DNA of 64,000 nucleotides from positions 1 through 64,000 of the forward strand of contig NZ_CANMQQ010000002.1 of NCBI RefSeq assembly GCF_947500045.1, given 5' to 3'. The notes beneath the pieces are model-generated. The model was given only the letters and a program-made list of their open reading frames with translations, was not told where the DNA came from and made no database searches. The DNA is from an uncultured Ruegeria sp. Lineage in GTDB: Bacteria > Pseudomonadota > Alphaproteobacteria > Rhodobacterales > Rhodobacteraceae. Numbering within the stretch: the first letter of the stretch is position 1; each line of letters opens with the position of its first letter. Of the stretch, positions 34,788-43,840 are shown in pieces. The position numbers and the translations under genes are program-made.

Positions 34788-36443
34788 ATGAACGTGCAGA
34801 ACAACCCAACACTTTCCAAATCAACCAAAGCGACATCGGACTGGTGGCGGGGCGGTGTGATCTATCAGATCTATCCGCGCAGCTTTCAGGACAGCAACGG
34901 CGATGGGATCGGAGACCTTAAGGGTATCACTCAGCGGCTGGGTTATATTGCCTCTCTGGGCGTTGATGCAATCTGGATTTCGCCGTTCTTTAAATCTCCG
35001 ATGAAAGACTTTGGGTATGATGTCAGCGACTATCGCGATGTTGATCCGATGTTTGGCACGATGGCGGATTTCAGGGAGTTGTTGGATCAGGCGCATTCGC
35101 ACGGCTTGAAAGTCATGATCGACCTCGTGTTGTCTCACACCTCGGATCAGCACCCTTGGTTTGATGAGAGCCGCGCCAACCGTGAGAACCCGAAATCTGA
35201 CTGGTACGTCTGGGCCGATCCTAAGCCGGATGGGACGCCTCCTAACAATTGGCTGTCGATCTTTGGCGGTTCGGCCTGGCAGTGGGATGCACGGCGTCTT
35301 CAATATTACCTGCACAATTTCTTGACCTCGCAGCCGGATCTGAACTTCCATTGCAAGGATGTTCAAGATGCGTTGTTGGATGTGGCCCGGTTCTGGTTGG
35401 ATCTGGGCGTCGACGGGTTCCGTCTGGACACGATCAACTTCTATTTCCACGACGCTCAACTGCGCGACAATCCTGGCCTTCCCATGGAGCAGCGCAACGC
35501 ATCCATTGCGCCAATGGTGAACCCCTATAATCATCAGGATCACCTGTTTTCCAAAAGCCAGCCCGAGAACATCGCCTTCCTCGAACGCCTGCGTGCGCTG
35601 ACTGACGAATACGAAGGCCGCGCCTGTCTGGGTGAGGTCGGTGACGCGCAGCGCGGGCTTGAGATCATGGGCGAATACACCAGCGGCGATAAGCGGATGC
35701 ACATGTGCTATGCCTTCGAGTTTCTCGAAAAGCGAGCCCTTACAGCGGCTTATGCAAAACAGGTTTTTGATCAGCTAGAGGAAAAGGCGGGTGATGCGTG
35801 GCCCTGCTGGGCCTTTTCGAACCACGACGTTCAACGCCATGCGTCGCGTTGGGGTCTGGACGATGCGGCCATCCGGCAACACGCGGTTCTGATGATGTGC
35901 CTGCGCGGCTCCGCCTGCCTGTATCAGGGAGAGGAACTGGGTTTACCCGAGGCGGATGTGGCATTCGAGGATCTGCAAGATCCCTATGGCATTGAATTCT
36001 GGCCTGAGTTCAAGGGCCGTGATGGATGCCGCACGCCGATGGTCTGGGCTGCGCAGGATGAACAATCCGGGTTCAGTTCAAGCCACCCGTGGCTACCCGT
36101 CAGTTCCGCACAAGCTGAACGGGCTGTGGATAGATTAGAGCAGGATCCGCAATCGACGCTGCACCATTACCGCCGGGCGATTGCGCTGCGCCATACGCAT
36201 TCGGCGCTGATGTCCGGGGCGCAGACCGGGATGTCACAGATAGGATCGGTTCTGACCTTCGCTCGCGAGGATGAGACCGAACAGGTGTGTTGCGCCTTCA
36301 ACATGGGGTCACAGCCCGCAGAACTTGAGCTGCCCGGCGGCGACTGGCGTGTAATCGGGGAGGAGTTGGGCGGCGTTCGCGGGGAAGGCACAGTAACGCT
36401 GAACGCCGCTCAATTCTGTCTACTGGCTCGGGAAAAGAGGTAA
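34788..36443 (+). CDS. aglA: Alpha-glucosidase, GH13
   Basis: 551 residues from ATG 34788, with AAGG 7 nt upstream. Cytoplasmic hydrolase of imported alpha-glucosides. GH13 regions are visible: MIDLVLSHTSDQH, DGFRLDTINFYFHD (nucleophile Asp), CLGEVGD (acid/base Glu) and FSNHDVQRH. The position between aglG and aglK is that of the Sinorhizobium operon. Oligo-1,6-glucosidase activity is not excluded. Confidence 0.9.
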   Translation: MNVQNNPTLSKSTKATSDWWRGGVIYQIYPRSFQDSNGDGIGDLKGITQRLGYIASLGVDAIWISPFFKSPMKDFGYDVSDYRDVDPMFGTMADFRELLDQAHSHGLKVMIDLVLSHTSDQHPWFDESRANRENPKSDWYVWADPKPDGTPPNNWLSIFGGSAWQWDARRLQYYLHNFLTSQPDLNFHCKDVQDALLDVARFWLDLGVDGFRLDTINFYFHDAQLRDNPGLPMEQRNASIAPMVNPYNHQDHLFSKSQPENIAFLERLRALTDEYEGRACLGEVGDAQRGLEIMGEYTSGDKRMHMCYAFEFLEKRALTAAYAKQVFDQLEEKAGDAWPCWAFSNHDVQRHASRWGLDDAAIRQHAVLMMCLRGSACLYQGEELGLPEADVAFEDLQDPYGIEFWPEFKGRDGCRTPMVWAAQDEQSGFSSSHPWLPVSSAQAERAVDRLEQDPQSTLHHYRRAIALRHTHSALMSGAQTGMSQIGSVLTFAREDETEQVCCAFNMGSQPAELELPGGDWRVIGEELGGVRGEGTVTLNAAQFCLLAREKR

Positions 36444-36446
36444 ATT

Positions 36447-37529
36447 ATGTCGGAACTCAAACTCACGGATGTGGCCAAATCTTATGGTCCGGTCGACGTT
36501 CTGAAACATATCGATCTTGAAATCGAGCAGGGCGAACTGATTGTTTTTGTCGGTCCATCGGGGTGCGGTAAATCCACTTTGCTGCGGATGATTGCGGGCC
36601 TCGAAAAGATCACGGGCGGCACGCTTGAGATCGAAGGGCTGGTTGTGAACGATGTTCCGCCAGCACAGCGGGGCATCGCGATGGTGTTCCAGTCCTATGC
36701 GCTCTATCCACATATGACGGTACGCGAGAACATGGCCTTCGCGCTCAAGATTGCCAAGATGCCCAGTGCTGAGGTGGACGCCGCCGTGGACCGTGCCGCG
36801 CAAATCCTGCAGCTTGAACCATTGCTCGACCGTCTGCCCAAGGCGCTGTCTGGCGGTCAGCGCCAGCGGGTTGCGATTGGCCGCGCCATCGTGCGCGACC
36901 CGAAGGTTTATCTGTTCGACGAGCCACTCTCGAATCTCGATGCCGCACTGCGTGTGGCGACGCGGATCGAAATCGCACGACTCAAGGAAGCGATGCCAGA
37001 TAGCACGATGATTTATGTCACCCATGATCAGGTCGAGGCGATGACGCTGGCCAGCCGTATCGTGGTTCTGGCCGACAAGGGGATCGCACAGGTCGGCACA
37101 CCGCTGGACTTGTATGAAACACCCGACAATGAATTCGTTGCGCAGTTCATAGGCTCACCCGCCATGAACTTGCTGCCGGGTACTGTTACTGCCACCGGTG
37201 AGACGACGACTGTGACCTTGGATGATGGTGGTGTGGCGGTCTCCTCGGTCCCGACCGAGGCGGGTGATGAAGGCAAGACCGTCAACATCGGTATCCGGCC
37301 CGAGGATCTGGTGATGACCGAGGATCGCCCGATCTATTCGGGCATGGTGGACTTCACCGAGGCCCTGGGTGAGGTCACATTGCTCTATTTCGCAGCATCA
37401 GAAGGCCGAGAAGCGGCGATTGCAAAACTGCCGGGCGTTCAGCGCAATTTGCGGGGGCAAACCGTTTCGGTCACCGCTGTCCCGGACAAAGTGCATCTGT
37501 TCCACAACGGGCAGACGATGCGGCGTTAA
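36447..37529 (+). CDS. aglK: Alpha-glucoside ABC transporter, ATPase
   Basis: 360 residues. Walker A GPSGCGKST (about 36-44), signature LSGGQRQRV, Walker B VYLFDEP, H-loop YVTHDQVEAMT; a C-terminal TOBE/OB region (about 240-360) as in MalK/UgpC-type ATPases. Lies 3 nt after aglA. Convergent with the aminotransferase gene, with 2 bp between stops. Confidence 0.9.
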   Translation: MSELKLTDVAKSYGPVDVLKHIDLEIEQGELIVFVGPSGCGKSTLLRMIAGLEKITGGTLEIEGLVVNDVPPAQRGIAMVFQSYALYPHMTVRENMAFALKIAKMPSAEVDAAVDRAAQILQLEPLLDRLPKALSGGQRQRVAIGRAIVRDPKVYLFDEPLSNLDAALRVATRIEIARLKEAMPDSTMIYVTHDQVEAMTLASRIVVLADKGIAQVGTPLDLYETPDNEFVAQFIGSPAMNLLPGTVTATGETTTVTLDDGGVAVSSVPTEAGDEGKTVNIGIRPEDLVMTEDRPIYSGMVDFTEALGEVTLLYFAASEGREAAIAKLPGVQRNLRGQTVSVTAVPDKVHLFHNGQTMRR

Positions 37530-37531
37530 GT

Positions 37532-38653
37532 TCAATCCAGCTTTGCGAGGAAATCGGAGACCTTCGTCAATCCTTCGAGAAGGATTGACGGTGTATTGGC
37601 GTACCCAATCCGAACACACCCTTCGAGCCCGAGCGCCGAGCCCGGTGTGAACATCACGCCGGTTTCCTGCAGCAATCTCACGCAGAATTCGCGCGAGGGC
37701 ATATCGAGATCATAATGCAGCAGGGCGGTTGTGCCGGCTTTGGGTTTGACCCAACTGATTTTTGGTTCTTTCTCAACCCATTCTTCCAACAGGGCGAGGT
37801 TGCCGCGCGTGATGGCATGGCTGCGGGTCAAGACCTTGTCGTGATGTTCCAGCGCAAGTGCTGCGAAATGGTCATCAATCATGCCAACCGAGATCGTATC
37901 GTAATCGCGATGGATCGAAACAGCTTCGATCAGTTCTGGATCCGCCGCAATCCAACCCAGTCGCAGTCCCGCCAACGAGAACGCCTTGGACATGCCCGCT
38001 GTGGAAATCCCTTTCTCATAGAGATCCGCAATCGCGTCCGTCATGCCAGCGCCTTCTTGCCCGGTGCCGCGATAGACTTCGTCACATAGTAACCACGCCC
38101 CGGCACTGCGCGCGATCTCGACGATCTCAAGCAGGAAATCGCGATCCATTACCGCGCCGGTCGGGTTGTTGGGGTTGTTGATGGCGATCAGCTTGGTGTC
38201 CGGGGTTACAGCAGCGCGCAGTTCGTCTAGATCAGGCAGATAGGCGTTTTCAGCTCTCAGATGCACCTGTGCCACCTCGGCTCCGATGCTGGCAGGGATC
38301 GAATAGTGCTGCTGATAGGTCGGCACCACGGCCACCACTTTATCGCCGCGTTCGACCAGCGTCTTGTGGACCAGCATGTTGGCGCCGATCGTGCCGTGGG
38401 TGACGATGATGTTCTCGCGCTTTTGCTGGTCATACAGGCCACAGATCGCATCGCGCAGCCGATCCGAGCCCCGGATCGCGCCATAGGTCATCTTCATCCC
38501 CAGCAATCCGGACAAATCATCCGAGTTTCGCCCTGCAAGCTGCAAAAGCTCGGCTATGGTCAGGCTTTCGACGCAGGTTTCCGCAAGATTATAGGCGCAT
38601 CTGGTTTCCCATTCGTCCATCCAGATTTCGACACCAAAGGGTTCGATCTTCAT
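37532..38653 (-). CDS. PLP-dependent class I/II aminotransferase
   Basis: 373 residues from ATG 38653, with AGGA 7 nt upstream; the longer frame to 38695 has no RBS. Fold I aminotransferase: THGTIGANM cofactor loop, NNPNNPTG, CDEVYRG, and the PLP Lys in GMSKAFSLAGLRLGW. The N-terminus MKIEPFGVEIWMDEWE marks a subgroup of aspartate-aminotransferase-like proteins whose substrate I cannot assign. The C-terminal codons contain a perfect hairpin (37565-37590). Confidence 0.8.
   Translation of the reverse strand: MKIEPFGVEIWMDEWETRCAYNLAETCVESLTIAELLQLAGRNSDDLSGLLGMKMTYGAIRGSDRLRDAICGLYDQQKRENIIVTHGTIGANMLVHKTLVERGDKVVAVVPTYQQHYSIPASIGAEVAQVHLRAENAYLPDLDELRAAVTPDTKLIAINNPNNPTGAVMDRDFLLEIVEIARSAGAWLLCDEVYRGTGQEGAGMTDAIADLYEKGISTAGMSKAFSLAGLRLGWIAADPELIEAVSIHRDYDTISVGMIDDHFAALALEHHDKVLTRSHAITRGNLALLEEWVEKEPKISWVKPKAGTTALLHYDLDMPSREFCVRLLQETGVMFTPGSALGLEGCVRIGYANTPSILLEGLTKVSDFLAKLD
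37565..37590. other. Perfect hairpin inside the aminotransferase 3' coding end
   Basis: CGTCAATCCTT and AAGGATTGACG pair fully around a short loop CGAG. On the plus strand it lies 36 nt past the aglK stop and may protect or end that mRNA. No T-run follows. Confidence 0.5.
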
Positions 38654-38869
38654 CGCGCTATCCTGCCTGCTTGAGCTTTTGCGCATCGTTCCCATGGCAA
38701 GGCAGCAAGGTCAACCTTGTCTGATCCGGCGCGGCAGGTAGAGGCAGGTGATCCAGATAAAAGGGGCGTAAATTTGGAACATCCGACCATGCACCCGCAA
38801 AAATGGATGCGTAACGCCGTGGATGGCGTATGAAGGTCAGATGAATGCCGGAAATAGAAGGACAAAAGC

Positions 38870-39256
38870 ATGAGTGCATTTGACGAAGACCTGTTCCTGA
38901 AAGGTCTTGAGCAGCGCAAGGCAACGCTGGGATCAGAGTATGTTGAAAAGAATCTGGCCGCCGCCGACGACTTTACGCGCCCGTTTCAGGAGGCGATGAC
39001 CGCCTGGTGCTGGGGCTTCGGCTGGGGTGACGATGTGATCGACGCCAAGACGCGTTCAATGATGAACCTATCGATGATCGGTGCGCTGGGAAAAATGCAT
39101 GAATGGGAACTCCACTGTCGCGGGGCGATCAACAACGGCGTCACGACCGAGGAAATCCGTGCCATCATCCATGTTATCGGCATCTATTGTGGGGTTCCAC
39201 AGGCGCTGGAATGTTTCCGCGCGGCGCGTAAGGTAATAGAAGAAAACGCGTCTTAG
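38870..39256 (+). CDS. Carboxymuconolactone-decarboxylase family protein (PcaC-like)
   Basis: 128 residues; GAAGGA lies 8 nt before ATG. The family core WGFGWGDDVIDAKTRSMMNLSMI and MHEWELHCRGAINNGVTTEEIRAIIHVIGIYCGVPQAL matches PcaC-type proteins, including the HCRGAxNNG motif of true 4-carboxymuconolactone decarboxylases. No aromatic-catabolism gene is adjacent, so a role outside the protocatechuate pathway is possible. Confidence 0.8.
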   Translation: MSAFDEDLFLKGLEQRKATLGSEYVEKNLAAADDFTRPFQEAMTAWCWGFGWGDDVIDAKTRSMMNLSMIGALGKMHEWELHCRGAINNGVTTEEIRAIIHVIGIYCGVPQALECFRAARKVIEENAS

Positions 39257-39258
39257 GG

Positions 39259-39289
39259 GATTGTCCCGAGGTTGTGCCCCGGGACAATC
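39259..39289. other. Hairpin after the PcaC-like gene
   Basis: GATTGTCCCG (39259-39268) pairs perfectly with CGGGACAATC (39280-39289) around an 11-nt loop, just past the stop codon. It lacks a T-run; it is probably a weak terminator or an mRNA-end stabiliser. Confidence 0.5.
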
Positions 39290-39585
39290 AGCCAAACCGC
39301 CATGCTGACGTGTTGGCAATGGTGCCTTTCCTTAGGAATGTGCGGGGCAAGTTTCTGACATCGCGACCTCACAAAAATTGGCGTGGCAAGACTGCGCCAG
39401 TTATCGGCTGCAAATAGGTCTGCGTTCGTAGACCAAACTTGCAGTTATCGCGTAGGCTGATGGTCGTCGTTTTCGAAATCTGCCTACGCGATACATCTAT
39501 CATTCAATGAATCCTGCGCGGCAGCATGCACACGCATCTGGAGTTGCGTCGAGGTGGATTGTCGGTTTGCGCGACCCCATTCGGG
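39290..39585. other. Structured intergenic region without a recognised gene
   Basis: No convincing ORF. It contains two consecutive dyads. At 39409-39443, TGCAA...TTGCA encloses GGTCT...AGACC. At 39446-39493, TATCGCGTAGGC pairs perfectly with GCCTACGCGATA over a 24-nt spacer. The region is convergent/terminal for both flanking operons, so a 3' structure, a small RNA or a site for a DNA-acting protein are all possible. Confidence 0.5.
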
Positions 39586-40428
39586 TTATCCTGCGACGAC
39601 ATCCTGTTGTTGGACGCCCAGTCCTTCAATACCCAGCTCCATCCTGTCGCCGGGTTTCAGATAGGTCTGAGGATTCTGCCCCATTCCGACACCCGGAGGG
39701 GTCCCGGTAGAAATCACATCACCGGGTTGCAGCGACATGAATTGTGACAGATGGGAAATGATGGTTGCCACACTGAAATGCATCGTTTTGGTTGATCCGT
39801 CCTGATAGCGGTGGCCGTTGACCTCAAGATACATCGGCAGGTTCTGCGGATCAGGGACCTCATCCCGTGTCACCAGAAAAGGACCAATTGGGCCGAAGGT
39901 GTCAGCCGATTTACCTTTGACCCATTGGCCCGAGCGATGGAGCTGAAAGTCACGCTCTGACAGGTCGTTGATCACGCAATAACCGGCAACATGATCCAAG
40001 GCTTCGGCTTCTGAGACATATTTGGCCTCTTTACCAATGACGACGCCCAGTTCAACCTCCCAATCCGTCTTGACCGAGCCGCGCGGGATTTCGACTGTGT
40101 CATTGGGGCCGATGATGGCCGATGTTGCTTTGAAGAAGATCACTGGCTCGGCTGGCAGCTCCATTCCGGCCTCGGCGGCGTGATCGGCATAGTTCAGACC
40201 AATGCAAATGAACTTGCCGACCTGACCAACGCAGGCGCCAATCCGCGGCTCGCCCTCGACCTTCGGAAGGCTGAAGGGGTCCGTTCCTATCAGGCGTCCG
40301 ATGATTTTATCCCCAAGCGTATCGCCTGCGATGTCGTCGATCACACCAGAAAGGTCACGGATCGCGCCCTCGGCGTCCAGCAATCCGGGTTTTTCAGCCC
40401 CTTTCGGGCCAAAGCGTAGCAGTTTCAT
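39586..40428 (-). CDS. FAH-family hydrolase, probable 2,4-diketo-3-deoxy-L-fuconate hydrolase
   Basis: 280 residues from ATG 40428, with AGGATC 6 nt upstream. FAH fold with metal-binding segments FICIGLNYADHAAE, EVELGVVIG (Glu ligands) and DLSERDFQLHRSGQWVKGKSAD; catalytic-lid region GDVISTGTPPGVGMG. It would cleave 2,4-diketo-3-deoxy-L-fuconate to pyruvate and L-lactate, the last step of the non-phosphorylating fucose route. Last gene of the eight-gene minus arm. Other FAH activities are possible; context favours this one. Confidence 0.75.
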   Translation of the reverse strand: MKLLRFGPKGAEKPGLLDAEGAIRDLSGVIDDIAGDTLGDKIIGRLIGTDPFSLPKVEGEPRIGACVGQVGKFICIGLNYADHAAEAGMELPAEPVIFFKATSAIIGPNDTVEIPRGSVKTDWEVELGVVIGKEAKYVSEAEALDHVAGYCVINDLSERDFQLHRSGQWVKGKSADTFGPIGPFLVTRDEVPDPQNLPMYLEVNGHRYQDGSTKTMHFSVATIISHLSQFMSLQPGDVISTGTPPGVGMGQNPQTYLKPGDRMELGIEGLGVQQQDVVAG

Positions 40429-40447
40429 AGTATTGATCCTTTGTCGC

Positions 40448-41203
40448 TTAGATCGTCCAGCCGCCATCAATGGCAAAGGGCTGTCCGGTTGTGTATTTGC
40501 TGGCGTCGCTGGCCAGATACAGGGCAAGTTCAGCGATTTCGTCGGCTGTTCCGATACGCCCCATGGGTTGTCGTGCGATGAAATCGGACATCGCTTGATC
40601 GTAATCTCCGGTGGCGCGCAGCCGGTCGTGCAGGCTCGGGCTGTCGACCGTTCCGGGACAGATGGCATTGCAGCGAATGCCCTGCGTGACAAAATCGGCA
40701 GCTACCGATTTCGTCAAACCGATCACCGCCGCTTTCGATGCACAGTAGGCAAACCGGTTTGGAACACCCTTCATTGAAGAGGCGACCGAGGACATATTGA
40801 TAATTGACCCACCGCCCGCCTCTAGCATTCCGGGAAGGATCAGCCTGATCAGGCGGAACATAGACTTGACGTTAAGGTCAAAGCTGAAATCCCAATCTCT
40901 TTCCGCGCATTCAAGGATCGACCCCCCCGCAACGTAACCGGCACAGTTGAACAAAACGTCCAGATTGGGCAGGGCAGTCACGGCAGCCTTTACTGCGCCA
41001 TCATCTGTCACGTCCAGTTTCAGGGGTTGGATACCATCTATATCGCCGATTTCCGCAAGGGCCGTATCGTTGATATCGCTGGCGATGACGTGCGCGCCTT
41101 CGGCGGCAAACAGCTCGGCTGTTGCGCGGCCAATGCCTTGGCCAGCGGCGGTAATAAGCACGGTTTTACCCGCAAGACGGTTTGATGCTTTGAATGTTGT
41201 CAT
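40448..41203 (-). CDS. SDR dehydrogenase, probable 2-keto-3-deoxy-L-fuconate dehydrogenase
   Basis: 251 residues from ATG 41203; the upstream in-frame extension is aldehyde-dehydrogenase shadow. Classical SDR: AAGQGIGRA (NAD binding), NCAG, catalytic Ser in SSVASS, and YCASK. The C-terminal TGQPFAIDGGWTI is intact. It oxidises 2-keto-3-deoxy-L-fuconate before the hydrolase step. Lies 7 nt after the aldehyde dehydrogenase gene and 19 nt before the hydrolase gene. Confidence 0.8.
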   Translation of the reverse strand: MTTFKASNRLAGKTVLITAAGQGIGRATAELFAAEGAHVIASDINDTALAEIGDIDGIQPLKLDVTDDGAVKAAVTALPNLDVLFNCAGYVAGGSILECAERDWDFSFDLNVKSMFRLIRLILPGMLEAGGGSIINMSSVASSMKGVPNRFAYCASKAAVIGLTKSVAADFVTQGIRCNAICPGTVDSPSLHDRLRATGDYDQAMSDFIARQPMGRIGTADEIAELALYLASDASKYTTGQPFAIDGGWTI

Positions 41204-41210
41204 GAGTGTC

Positions 41211-42713
41211 TCACAGGTTGTTGGGCAGAAGGTCAGCTGGAATATCTTGATAGCAAACGGGCCGCAAAAAGCGCCGGATCGACAAAGTGCCGACGGACGT
41301 CGCGCCAAAGTTGGTTGATGCGGGATAGGGGCCGCCATGGACCATGCTGTCACAGACTTCGACCCCGGTGGGGAAGCTGTTGGCAAGCAGGCGTCCTGCC
41401 TTGCGTTCGAGGAGTGGAACGAGAGCCCGGGCCGCCGGTTTGTCGCCTTCGTCCAGATGCAGTGTACACGTCAGTTGCCCTTGGGTGGTACGGGCGATCT
41501 GGGTCATCTGCGCGGCATCTTTCACGCGGACGATGATGCCCGACGGGCCAAATACCTCTTCCTGTAATGCATGATCCGCCAGCCAATCGTCACCTGAAAC
41601 CGTGAACAGATTGGGGGCCGCATCGCGCGCATCGCAGCTGGTACCCATAATCTTGGAAACACCTGTTCCAGCGGCCACACGGGAAACACCATCCCGGTAA
41701 GCGGCAGCAATGCCATCGGTCAGCATGGTTTGGCTGCCTACTGCTGACAGGCCCGTCCGGGCTGCTGTCTGGAACGCGTCAGCGTCGGGTCCGTCGATGA
41801 TGACCGCGATACCTGGGTTGGTGCAGAATTGGCCGACACCCATGCTGAGCGAAGCGGCCCACCCAGCGCCGATCTCAGCCCCGCGCGCGGCTGCAGCTTG
41901 CGGCAATATGAACATCGGATTGACCGAGCCCAGCTCACCAAAGAAGGGAATGGGTTCGTCACGCTGTGCACACAGGTCAAACAGGGCGCGACCCGCGCGC
42001 AATGACCCGGTGAACCCGACCGCGCGGACCAAAGGGTGCTTCGCCAATGCCGTGCCGACCTCGATCGCGTTGCTCTGGATCAATGAAAACACGCCGGGGT
42101 GGGTGTTGGTGGACTTGATTGCGGCGTCGATTGCCTGCGCCACGATCTCACCTGTGCCGGGATGCGCCGGGTGGCCCTTGGCCACCACGGGGCAACCAGC
42201 AGCCAAGGCTGCGGCTGTGTCACCGCCTGCGACCGAAAAGGCGAGCGGAAAGTTGGACGCGCCAAAAACCGCGACCGGGCCCAGAGGGCGCTGGATCATG
42301 TGCAAATCCGGTCGGGGCAGGGGGGCACGATCCGGCAGGGCAGGGTCGTGGCGATGGTCCAGATAATCTCCGGCCTCGATATGATCGGCAAACAGGCGCA
42401 ATTGACCCACCGTGCGGCCCCGCTCTCCTTGTAAACGGGCCTCGGGCAGGCCGGTTTCCTGAGTTCCGATTTCAGTGATCGCATCTCCGCGCGCGTCAAT
42501 CTCGTCGGCGATTTTGCGCAGCAATGCCGCACGGTCGGCACGGGTCGACCAGCCGAAGGAGGCAAACGCATCCTCGGCGGCCTCCACGGCAGCGTCGACA
42601 AGTGCGGGTGTCCCGATGGCAAAGTCATGGCTGGGGCCATGGGCGGGGTCTGATGTAAAGGTCTGTTCTGAGCTGATCCATTCGCCAGCGATCAGGTGTT
42701 TTCCGGTTAACAT
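41211..42713 (-). CDS. Aldehyde dehydrogenase, probable 2-oxoglutarate semialdehyde dehydrogenase
   Basis: 500 residues from ATG 42713. Catalytic Cys in GQFCTNPG and Glu in FGELGSVNP. The sequence GASNFPLAFSVAGGDTAAALAAGCPVV is typical of 2,5-dioxovalerate (2-oxoglutarate semialdehyde) dehydrogenases of sugar-acid pathways. Its presence implies a pentose branch in the fucose cluster: 2-keto-3-deoxy-pentonate is dehydrated, then oxidised to 2-oxoglutarate. Lactaldehyde oxidation is an alternative. Confidence 0.8.
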   Translation of the reverse strand: MLTGKHLIAGEWISSEQTFTSDPAHGPSHDFAIGTPALVDAAVEAAEDAFASFGWSTRADRAALLRKIADEIDARGDAITEIGTQETGLPEARLQGERGRTVGQLRLFADHIEAGDYLDHRHDPALPDRAPLPRPDLHMIQRPLGPVAVFGASNFPLAFSVAGGDTAAALAAGCPVVAKGHPAHPGTGEIVAQAIDAAIKSTNTHPGVFSLIQSNAIEVGTALAKHPLVRAVGFTGSLRAGRALFDLCAQRDEPIPFFGELGSVNPMFILPQAAAARGAEIGAGWAASLSMGVGQFCTNPGIAVIIDGPDADAFQTAARTGLSAVGSQTMLTDGIAAAYRDGVSRVAAGTGVSKIMGTSCDARDAAPNLFTVSGDDWLADHALQEEVFGPSGIIVRVKDAAQMTQIARTTQGQLTCTLHLDEGDKPAARALVPLLERKAGRLLANSFPTGVEVCDSMVHGGPYPASTNFGATSVGTLSIRRFLRPVCYQDIPADLLPNNL

Positions 42714-42726
42714 GTTCAAACTTCTC

Positions 42727-43839
42727 TTATATCAAGCCCCGTTGGGCGAGGTTTCGCATCAGGTGAGACGCCCCGAAGGTCCATTCAGGGCATTCTGTCG
42801 ACAGGCGCACGGTATTGGTCAGCGTTCCAAGCTGGTCATTGGCAATGGTGACGACATCGCCCAATTTATGGGTGAACCCACCGCCGGGTGTGTCGCGGTC
42901 CTGGGTTGGGGCAAACAGCGTGCCGAGAAACAGCATCAGCCCGTCAGGATATTGGTGATGACGCCCGATGGTTTGTCCCACCAGATCTGCCGGGTCGCGG
43001 CTGATCTGGGACATGGATGAACTGCCATTCAGCACAAAACCTTCCGGTCCAATGACGGTAAGCGTCAATTCGGCCTGACGTATGTCGTCCAACGAAAAGG
43101 TTTCGTCAAACAGCCGTATCATGGGCCCGATCGCACAAGACGCGTTGTTGTCCTTGGCCTTGCTTAGCAACAGGGCTGATCGCCCTTCGACGTCGCGCAG
43201 ATTGACGTCATTGCCAAGTGTTGCGCCCTTGATCTGGCCCTGCGATGTCACGGCCAGAACCACTTCGGGTTCGGGGTTGTTCCAGGTTGAAATCGGGTGA
43301 AGCCCGATATCCGCGCCGAACCCAACCGAGGATAAGACCTGTGCCTTGGAAAAAACTTCGGCATCGGGGCCAATGCCGACCTCAAGATACGGACTCCAGA
43401 GGCCCTCGGTGACCAATGCCTCTTTGACTTGCACGGCTTCCTTTGACCCCGGCACGATGTTGGATAGGCTGTCGCCAATCCTGTCGCCGATACGCGCTCG
43501 GATCGCGTCTGCCTTGGCGGGATCGCCCGCGGCCTGTTCCTCGATCACGCGTTCGACCATCGAACCGGCAAATGTCACGCCACAGGCTTTCACAGCTTGC
43601 AGGTCGCACGGGGCGAGCCAGCGATGATCTGCCTCCAACGGGCCGACGTCTTCACCTTTGGCAGCACGCAGATAGTCCGCCGCGTCGTCACGTTCCAATA
43701 CATCTCGGGCGGTGGGCGCCGTAGCTGAGGTGATATCCACGACACGTCCCTGGCGCAGGGTCACTATGCTGGGGCCGATCCCCGCGCGTTCAACGCGCCC
43801 AAGCCACAGGCCGTCTGAATCCAGTGTCGGTATGATCAT
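42727..43839 (-). CDS. FAH-family protein, probable 2-keto-3-deoxy-pentonate dehydratase
   Basis: 370 residues from ATG 43839, with AGGGA upstream. A longer FAH protein than the hydrolase at 39586: VTFAGSMVERVIEEQA, Glu-rich metal site EVVLAVTSQGQIKGATLGNDVNLRDVEGRSALLL, and a C-terminal GGGFTHKLGDVVTIANDQLG. FAH proteins of this size in sugar-acid operons include 2-keto-3-deoxypentonate dehydratases that yield 2-oxoglutarate semialdehyde, which fits the neighbouring aldehyde dehydrogenase. The exact stereochemistry is inferred, not seen. Confidence 0.7.
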   Translation of the reverse strand: MIIPTLDSDGLWLGRVERAGIGPSIVTLRQGRVVDITSATAPTARDVLERDDAADYLRAAKGEDVGPLEADHRWLAPCDLQAVKACGVTFAGSMVERVIEEQAAGDPAKADAIRARIGDRIGDSLSNIVPGSKEAVQVKEALVTEGLWSPYLEVGIGPDAEVFSKAQVLSSVGFGADIGLHPISTWNNPEPEVVLAVTSQGQIKGATLGNDVNLRDVEGRSALLLSKAKDNNASCAIGPMIRLFDETFSLDDIRQAELTLTVIGPEGFVLNGSSSMSQISRDPADLVGQTIGRHHQYPDGLMLFLGTLFAPTQDRDTPGGGFTHKLGDVVTIANDQLGTLTNTVRLSTECPEWTFGASHLMRNLAQRGLI

Positions 43840-43840
43840 T

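Noticed and set aside
34821..35702. 293-codon minus-strand ORF opposite aglA
   Set aside because: Antisense shadow; GH13 motifs on the plus strand are complete.
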